Assembly (NCBI GenBank): GCA_002449555.1
Contig: DJXA01000170.1
Span: forward strand, 1,641 to 14,723
DNA length: 13,083 nucleotides
Source: Atopobiaceae bacterium UBA7016
GTDB lineage: Bacteria > Actinomycetota > Coriobacteriia > Coriobacteriales > Atopobiaceae
Direction: 5' to 3'
Made by a program: the position numbers and the translations under genes
The notes under the pieces: generated by a model
Databases searched by the model: none
Seen by the model: only the letters and a program-made list of their open reading frames with translations
What the model was told of the DNA's origin: nothing
Part shown: positions 8,206 to 13,083 of the stretch, piece by piece
Layout: each line of letters opens with the position of its first letter
How positions within the stretch are numbered: position 1 is the stretch's first letter

Positions 8206-9297
8206 ATGGACATCATACTTACCGACATACAGGCCCGTAGGGCGCAGCGCATGGCGCGTCAAGAGCGCTCGACACTGCGCTTCGCTCGTCGGATGCCCGT
8301 TTCGGAAGGCGCCATCTGTCCCCCTGCACTTCTTGAGCAAGTGGTGAGACCCGTCCTTGAGTCTCTCGACATCGTCCATGCGAACGAGCCTATCCACCTG
8401 CGCGTCTTTGGGGTTGGTCGCAAGACGCGCTGCGTTGACCTACAGCTCCACCGCACCACCGTGCACATGCCGCCTAACTCATTTGACTGTGTTGTGCCCA
8501 CAGACGCCGAGGTTGGCCTGACGCTCAAGGAGGCGGATGTCCGGATCTTTGTCGATGGCCCGTGCCTTTGCGTGCTCGACCTCATTCAAGAGAACCTTGC
8601 AAAAACGAGCAAGGGACAGCTATCGCGGAGAATCCATCCCTTTGCGCAGAGCCTAGCCCTTGCCTCCGAGTTCTGTGGTACCTATGCACGCGACCCGCAT
8701 AGCCCTCGACATGGAAGGCCACGTTACGAGGCGCCTCCAGTGCTCACCATTGACGAGCTGAAGGAGTTCTCCGATAACGTGGGAAGGGCGAACGGAGCCT
8801 CGGTGCTTCGCGATATCGTGATGTGCCTCGCAGAGCAGCTCGCCTCGCCCATGGAAACGCTCGTATATGCACTGGCAGTAGCGCGCACGTGTCTTGGAGG
8901 GCTTAATCTTCCCAAGCCCGCGGTTAACCAACCCCTCAGCCTTTCTTCCAACGAGCGTAAGACCATCAGCCTGAGCCAGATCACGCCGGACTTGTACTGG
9001 GATGCCTACAAGGAGGCGGTGGAGTACGACGGCGAAGACCATAACACCGAAGAGGGAATCAAGAAGGATAAGCGTAGGATCGTGGGCTATCAGACTTTAG
9101 GAATCACCGTCTTCCCTGCCACAAAAGACGACTTCAAAGACACAGCAGCCACTGATGCGTTCATGCGCTCTGTTACGCGTCATATGGAAAAACACGAAGG
9201 CAAGGCCTTTAAGAGACGCATGGAACGGCTCTTCAACAGCGATACGCACCGAACGCGGCGAGAGATGCTTCGCAAGGCAATTCAATCCTGTCCCTAG
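8206..9297 (+). CDS. Solitary protein with C-terminal PD-(D/E)XK/Vsr-like (DUF559-type) domain
   Basis: I recognise the overall layout as a protein type I recall being repeated in Coriobacteriia and sometimes labelled hypothetical or AbiEi-like; no search was possible. The 363-residue form has a basic N-terminus (about 10-30). A central region (about 45-165) contains LEQVVRPVLESLDIVHANEPIHLRVFG and ends with CGTYARDP. A helical segment ASPMETLVYALAVARTCLGGL (213-232) follows. The C-terminal domain has PDLYWDAYKEAVEYDGEDHN (261-280), then DKRR and GYQTLGITVFPAT. The Asp262, Glu273-x-Asp275, His279 and Asp288-x-Arg290 pattern resembles Vsr/DUF559 nuclease folds. The frame is open back to an ATG at 8032, and another ATG is at 8185; none has a strong ribosome binding site, so the start is uncertain. 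No partner toxin gene of AbiEii type is adjacent. Base composition is less GC-biased than that of the neighbours, suggesting acquisition. It is divergent from pepT. Function is unknown; nuclease or antitoxin-like regulator are options. Confidence 0.75.
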   Translation: MDIILTDIQARRAQRMARQERSTLRFARRMPVSEGAICPPALLEQVVRPVLESLDIVHANEPIHLRVFGVGRKTRCVDLQLHRTTVHMPPNSFDCVVPTDAEVGLTLKEADVRIFVDGPCLCVLDLIQENLAKTSKGQLSRRIHPFAQSLALASEFCGTYARDPHSPRHGRPRYEAPPVLTIDELKEFSDNVGRANGASVLRDIVMCLAEQLASPMETLVYALAVARTCLGGLNLPKPAVNQPLSLSSNERKTISLSQITPDLYWDAYKEAVEYDGEDHNTEEGIKKDKRRIVGYQTLGITVFPATKDDFKDTAATDAFMRSVTRHMEKHEGKAFKRRMERLFNSDTHRTRREMLRKAIQSCP

Positions 9298-9340
9298 GCG
9301 TCGACCACAAGACGTGCGCATTGCTCCGCCCAGATTCGGT

Positions 9341-9496
9341 TAGTTTATGTACAGATGCGAACTTCCGAGAATAGTCTTTGACAAAAACACTTGAGTTTAT
9401 GAACAGACCAATCATCTGGACGCCCAGGCCGACGTACATAAGCTCAAGAATAATGTCTCAGGTTTGCGCCTCAGAAACCAAAACGTACATAAACTC
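9341..9496. repeat. Four copies of a 12-bp motif (consensus GAGTTTATGTAC) in mirror arrangement
   Basis: Two plus-strand copies are at 9341-9352 (TAGTTTATGTAC) and 9393-9404 (GAGTTTATGAAC). Two minus-strand copies are at 9434-9445 (GAGCTTATGTAC when read on the minus strand) and 9485-9496 (perfect GAGTTTATGTAC). Offsets between starts are 52, 41 and 51 bp. Inner and outer pairs share almost the same centre, about 9419. The inner pair extends to 15-bp arms beginning CTTGAG (9390-9404 and 9434-9448, two mismatches). The copies have no similarity between them that I can see, so this is a set of sites rather than a duplicated block. Confidence 0.75.
9456..9475. repeat. Small imperfect inverted repeat between motif copies 3 and 4
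   Basis: TCTCAGG (9456-9462) and CCTCAGA (9469-9475) are 7-bp arms with one mismatch around a 6-bp centre. It could form a weak hairpin or be a protein site. No T-run follows, so it is not a good terminator. Confidence 0.3.
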
Positions 9497-9558
9497 GATC
9501 TTTTTGAGCAGTCAGATACGAAGGCCAGCTCAATCGTTCAGAGCAGAGCGAATAGAGC

Positions 9559-9586
9559 TTGATATCTCCTAGCAATATGCTAGGAT
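9559..9586 (+). promoter_or_regulatory. Promoter-like element containing a perfect palindromic operator
   Basis: TTGATA (9559-9564) and TAGGAT (9581-9586) are -35 and -10 candidates with a 16-bp spacer. The perfect palindrome CCTAGCA-ATA-TGCTAGG (9568-9584) fills the spacer and overlaps the -10, the classical position for a repressor site. The predicted transcription start, about 9593-9594, coincides with an ATG, so the transcript would be leaderless. Confidence 0.45.
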
Positions 9587-9593
9587 TCAATAC

Positions 9594-9698
9594 ATGAAGA
9601 CGACTACAGACAACACGCTGCTTTGTTGGGGCCGCATGATGCGCAGGCCCGGGCTCTCTTATGGCCGAGTCTCGTCTTGGCTTGAGTCCAGGCATTAA
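9594..9698 (+). pseudogene. 34-codon leaderless ORF, possible remnant of a small regulator gene
   Basis: The ATG lies about 7 bp after a promoter-like element with an operator palindrome and has no ribosome binding site, as in leaderless actinobacterial mRNAs. The product starts MKTTTDNTLLCWGRMMRRPG and ends SSWLESRH. A shift of one base near 9690 would open a continuation (GIKPFAKLGCQLSETLRKRS and onward to about residue 70), so this may be a frameshifted small DNA-binding or antitoxin-like protein. I recognise no family, and it could equally be chance. The operator-like site upstream is the main reason to list it. Confidence 0.25.
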
Positions 9699-9776
9699 GC
9701 CGTTCGCCAAGCTGGGCTGTCAGCTGTCTGAAACGCTCCGCAAACGGTCGCTTCCGTTAAATCCCAGCTACAGCGC

Positions 9777-9806
9777 TTGTAATCGCCACGTTATATACCG
9801 TATGTT
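9777..9806 (+). promoter_or_regulatory. Possible promoter of the peptide-binding protein gene
   Basis: TTGTAA (9777-9782) and TATGTT (9801-9806) have an 18-bp spacer; an AT-rich TTATATAC lies between. A short palindrome GTTC-T-GAAC (9804-9812) overlaps the downstream edge and could be a regulator site. Consensus matches are partial. Confidence 0.3.
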
Positions 9807-9833
9807 CTGAACAATATGCATTTCCCCTCTACG

Positions 9834-9840
9834 AAAGGAA
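9834..9840 (+). promoter_or_regulatory. Ribosome binding site fixing the binding-protein start
   Basis: AAAGGAA, 5 bp before ATG 9846. It shows that the in-frame ATG at 9816 is not the start. Confidence 0.75.
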
Positions 9841-9845
9841 ATACT

Positions 9846-11465
9846 ATGGCTAACGTTCGTCAAGGCGTGCTGAGCCGCGCCATCTCGCCCGAGCTCTCCC
9901 GCCGTTCCTTCCTGCGCGGCGCCCTCGGCGCTGCCGTTGCAGCTGCCGCCGTTCCTCTGGCAGCCTGCGGTGGCGGAGCGGACGCTGGTGGCGAGGACGC
10001 CGGTGCCGTCCTGCGCTTTGGCACCTCCAACCCCGGCGCCAACGTCGACACCCAGCTCACCTCCAACACCATCGGCATTTCCGAGAACGTCTGCGACACC
10101 CTCGTGACGCTCGACCCCAACACGCAGGAAGTCCTGCCGCTGCTCCTCACCTCGCTCCCCGAGGTCTCCGAGGACGGCCTGACCTACTCCTTCGAGCTCA
10201 AGAGCGACGTCAAGTTCCACGACGGCACCGTGCTGACCGCCAACGACGTCAAGTACACCTTCGAGCGCCTCTTCAAGCTCAAGAGCCAGACCGACTCCTA
10301 CACCTACATCGTAGGTGCGCAGGACATCATCGACGACAAGGCCACCGAGCTCACCGGCCTCACCGTGGTTGACGACACGCACTTCACCATCACGCTGACG
10401 CAGGTCTACTCCTCGTTCGTGCGCATGCTCTGCCAGTTCTACGCCTCCATCTACCCGGCCGCTGCCTGCGAGGCCGCTGGCGACAACTGGGGCATCGGCA
10501 CCGACTTCATCGGCACGGGTCCCTTCAAGATCGAGAGCAACGACGACACCACCGAGGTCGTGCTGGTTGCCTTTGATGACTACCATGAGGGCCGCCCGGC
10601 GCTCGACCGCATCGAGATTACCTACATCGACGACCCCGCCACCCGTGTCTCCAGTTTCAAGACCGACGATATCGACCTGTGCTTCGTCGACACCTCGCTG
10701 CTTGAGCAGTACAAGGACGATGAAGAGGTTTCTGGCTCGCTCGTGTACTACACCCCCGCCGCCACCCAGTTCCTCAACCTCAACCTCAACGGCCCCGAGT
10801 TCCAGGACATCAAGGTCCGCGAGGCCCTGTCCCTGGCCATCAACCGCCAGGAGCTCTGCGACACCATCCTGTCTGGCGCGGCGCTCCCCTGCACCGGCTT
10901 CATTCCGCCCTCGGAGTCCGGCTCCGATCCCAACGGCACCGTCCTCGAGTTTAACGTCGCCCGCGCGCAGGAGCTCCTCGTTGAAGCTGGCAACCCCACC
11001 GTTTCCTTCACCGCGAAGGTCCGTCCGCAGGACGAGAACGTCATGGTGGCCATCCAGGGCTACTGGCAGGCAATCGGCGTTGACTGCAAGGTGGAGACCA
11101 TGGACCCGCAGCAGTGGCGTGATGACCGTGCCGCCGGCAACCTCGTCTGCACGCTCGTGACCTGGTCCACCCTGTCCTTCGTGGGTGTTGAGCACATGGG
11201 TTCCTACTTCACCAGCGACAAGGCGAGCCTGCGCAGCTCGTTCTACAACAGCCCCGAGTTCGACGCCTACGTCCAGGCCGCCCGCAGCGCCATGGACGAC
11301 ACCGAGGTCACCGAGAACACCATCAAGGCCGACAACCAGCTGGTCCGCACCGACTTTGGCACCATCCCCGTGGACTGGCCGCAGAACCCCTACGTCCTGC
11401 GCGAGGGCTTCGACGGCCTCGAGGTGCTGGTGGACTTCCACTTCAAGCACGTCACCAAGGCATAG
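9846..11465 (+). CDS. Oligopeptide/dipeptide ABC transporter substrate-binding lipoprotein (SBP family 5)
   Basis: This is a solute-binding protein that captures peptides outside the cell and delivers them to an Opp/Dpp-type ABC permease. The 539-residue length is usual. The N-terminus has a twin-arginine motif SRRSFLRG (residues 18-25), a hydrophobic stretch, and a lipobox LAAC with Cys41, so it is predicted to be a Tat-exported lipoprotein tethered to the outer face of the membrane. A Gly/Ala/Asp-rich linker follows. The family 5 signature DGLTYSFELKSDVKFHDGTV and the following TANDVKYTFERL lie at about 105-140, and IKVREALSLAINRQELC at about 320-336 is also typical. The ribosome binding site AAAGGAA fixes this start. 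It is transcribed alone and ends at a strong terminator. Convergent ATPase genes of the same transporter class follow, so it probably serves that system, though the permease genes are outside the window. Opp versus Dpp specificity cannot be assigned. Confidence 0.95.
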   Translation: MANVRQGVLSRAISPELSRRSFLRGALGAAVAAAAVPLAACGGGADAGGEDAGAVLRFGTSNPGANVDTQLTSNTIGISENVCDTLVTLDPNTQEVLPLLLTSLPEVSEDGLTYSFELKSDVKFHDGTVLTANDVKYTFERLFKLKSQTDSYTYIVGAQDIIDDKATELTGLTVVDDTHFTITLTQVYSSFVRMLCQFYASIYPAAACEAAGDNWGIGTDFIGTGPFKIESNDDTTEVVLVAFDDYHEGRPALDRIEITYIDDPATRVSSFKTDDIDLCFVDTSLLEQYKDDEEVSGSLVYYTPAATQFLNLNLNGPEFQDIKVREALSLAINRQELCDTILSGAALPCTGFIPPSESGSDPNGTVLEFNVARAQELLVEAGNPTVSFTAKVRPQDENVMVAIQGYWQAIGVDCKVETMDPQQWRDDRAAGNLVCTLVTWSTLSFVGVEHMGSYFTSDKASLRSSFYNSPEFDAYVQAARSAMDDTEVTENTIKADNQLVRTDFGTIPVDWPQNPYVLREGFDGLEVLVDFHFKHVTKA

Positions 11466-11492
11466 TTCCACGCACTGCCACCGGTAACGCAG

Positions 11493-11525
11493 AGGGCCCC
11501 TCAATTGAGGGGCCCTTCTTTTCTG
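11493..11525 (+). terminator. Rho-independent terminator of the binding-protein gene
   Basis: A 24-bp perfect palindrome, AGGGCCCCTCAA (11493-11504) and TTGAGGGGCCCT (11505-11516), is followed by TTCTTTTCT. It begins 27 bp after the stop codon. The strong GC stem and pyrimidine tail fit plus-strand termination. Confidence 0.88.
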
Positions 11526-11586
11526 TGGGACACGGGTTCGGAACCCATGTTGCAAATGGGACACGGGTTCCGAACCCGTGTCCCAC
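11525..11586. repeat. Tandem palindromic (REP-like) element
   Basis: Two palindromic units lie head to tail. Unit 2 is perfect: GGGACACGGGTTC (11558-11570), C, GAACCCGTGTCCC (11572-11584). Unit 1 begins with the same 13-bp left arm (11527-11539) and GAACCC, but its right arm is decayed (ATGTTGC instead of GTGTCCC). The outer ends, GTGGGACACGGGTTC (11525-11539) and GAACCCGTGTCCCAC (11572-11586), are themselves a perfect 15-bp inverted repeat, so alternative folds exist. It sits between two convergent genes, where it may also help end minus-strand transcription (no long T-run). Repetition elsewhere in the genome is expected for REP elements but cannot be seen here. Confidence 0.7.
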
Positions 11587-11593
11587 GATGTGG

Positions 11594-12624
<1,031 letters not shown>

Positions 12625-12625
<1 letters not shown>

Positions 12626-13083
12626 TACGCATCACCCCACTTCTCGGTGAACTTCCAGCAGGCCACATGGTGCTTCTGATTGCCGTTGACCGGCGTCATG
12701 GGCGGGAACTCCTTGTCGCAGAGGCCGGCGCGTGCGTACGGGCAACGCGGGTTGAAGAGGCAGCCCGTAGGCAGCTCGTCAAGCATGGGCACGTTGCCCG
12801 GAATGGCATAGAGCTCGTCAACACGGCCGTCGAGCTGCGGAATCGACGCAATGAGGCCGCTCGTGTAGGGATGCTCGGGGTTGGTGAAGAGCTCGTAGGC
12901 GTTGGTGTACTCCACCAGGCGGCCGGCATACATGACCAGCACCCAGTCGGCCATCTCGGACACGACGCCCATGTCGTGCGTGATGAGCATGACGGCCGTT
13001 CCCAGCTCCTCGCGCATCTTGTCGATGAGCTGCAGAATCTGGGCCTGGATGGTGACGTCGAGCGCCGTGGTGGGCTCGTCGCA
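12625..13083 (-). CDS. Oligopeptide/dipeptide ABC transporter ATP-binding protein (OppD/DppD type), N-terminal part outside the window
   Basis: Only the last 152 codons are visible; the gene continues past the right edge and lacks roughly the first 170-180 residues of a ~330-residue family member. Visible: the end of Walker B with D-loop CDEPTTALDVTIQAQIL at the very edge, the switch-His block MLITHDMGVVSEMAD, VMYAGRLVEY, and the family C-terminal segment NPEHPYTSGLIASIPQL. A Cys-containing tail, LPTGCLFNPRCPYARAGLC, resembles the cluster in the partner ATPase. THDMGVV with PEHPYT..L..SIP is typical of the OppD/DppD subunit, which pairs with the OppF/DppF subunit encoded directly downstream with a one-base overlap. 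Permease genes are expected further upstream on the minus strand, beyond the window. Confidence 0.94.

Larger units (their letters stand above)
9298..9845. other. AT-rich intergenic region without a convincing long gene
   Basis: This 548-bp stretch between the solitary nuclease-like gene and the peptide-binding protein gene is visibly lower in GC than its surroundings. The short open frames here on either strand have no recognisable domain and no ribosome binding site. It contains the four-copy motif array (9341-9496), a palindrome/promoter (9559-9586), a 34-codon leaderless ORF (9594-9698), and the leader and promoter of the binding-protein gene. It may be the remains of an inserted accessory segment. 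Confidence 0.6.

Noticed and set aside
9341..9496. CRISPR array because of 12-bp repeats at ~50-bp offsets
   Set aside because: The repeats are too short, vary in sequence, change orientation in the middle and are not evenly spaced; no cas gene is visible.
9341..9496. Motif copies as ribosome binding site plus start codon (GAG-TTT-ATG) of micro-peptides
   Set aside because: Each copy contains an ATG shortly after GAG, but most of the resulting frames stop within about 10-70 codons with no shared peptide, so coding starts do not explain the conservation.
9233..9710. Three short frames: minus 9233-9439, plus 9378-9572, minus 9471-9710
   Set aside because: None has a ribosome binding site or recognisable domain, and they run through the repeat motif and the promoter palindrome. 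Two start at ATGs created by the repeated motif itself.
9298..9845. Insertion sequence or prophage remnant
   Set aside because: No transposase, integrase, flanking target duplication or tRNA att site could be found; low GC content alone is not enough.

Overview
The window is GC-rich, with strong third-position G/C preference in the coding regions. Protein sequences and gene order (coaE and uvrB close together, a Tat-type lipoprotein, and a solitary protein of a type I recall as expanded in Coriobacteriia) suggest an actinobacterium, most likely a Coriobacteriia member related to Olsenella or Collinsella. That placement is inference from recall, not from a search.

Layout. Positions 1-1652 (minus) hold the first ~550 codons of uvrB, cut by the left window edge. 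A divergent intergenic region with a LexA/SOS-like site follows. Positions 1778-4309 (plus) encode an 843-residue membrane-anchored protein with C-terminal TPR-like repeats, closed by a bidirectional terminator at 4331-4371. On the minus strand a compact, probably co-transcribed set reads pepT (7970-6717), an M42 aminopeptidase (6661-5615), coaE (5611-4979) and a membrane-anchored lytic transglycosylase (4975-4379). Its probable promoter is at 8016-8046. Positions 8206-9297 (plus) encode a solitary protein with a C-terminal PD-(D/E)XK/Vsr-like domain.

Positions 9298-9845 are visibly more AT-rich than the surroundings and have no convincing long gene. They hold four copies of a 12-bp motif in mirror-symmetric arrangement, a perfect palindrome inside a promoter-like element, and a 34-codon leaderless ORF that may be a gene remnant. 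Positions 9846-11465 (plus) encode a Tat-exported family 5 peptide-binding lipoprotein with a strong terminator. A palindromic repeat element (11525-11586) separates it from the convergent minus-strand ATPase genes of an oligopeptide/dipeptide ABC transporter: an OppF/DppF homologue (12625-11594) and the C-terminal part of an OppD/DppD homologue (from 13083 to 12625).

Functionally, peptide capture (binding protein), import energetics (the two ATPases) and intracellular peptide hydrolysis (PepT, M42) are clustered, which fits a peptide-using gut or oral anaerobe. UvrB, CoaE and the transglycosylase are housekeeping. The region most likely to hold something undescribed is 8206-9700: the solitary nuclease-like protein and the repeat/operator-rich DNA downstream of it.
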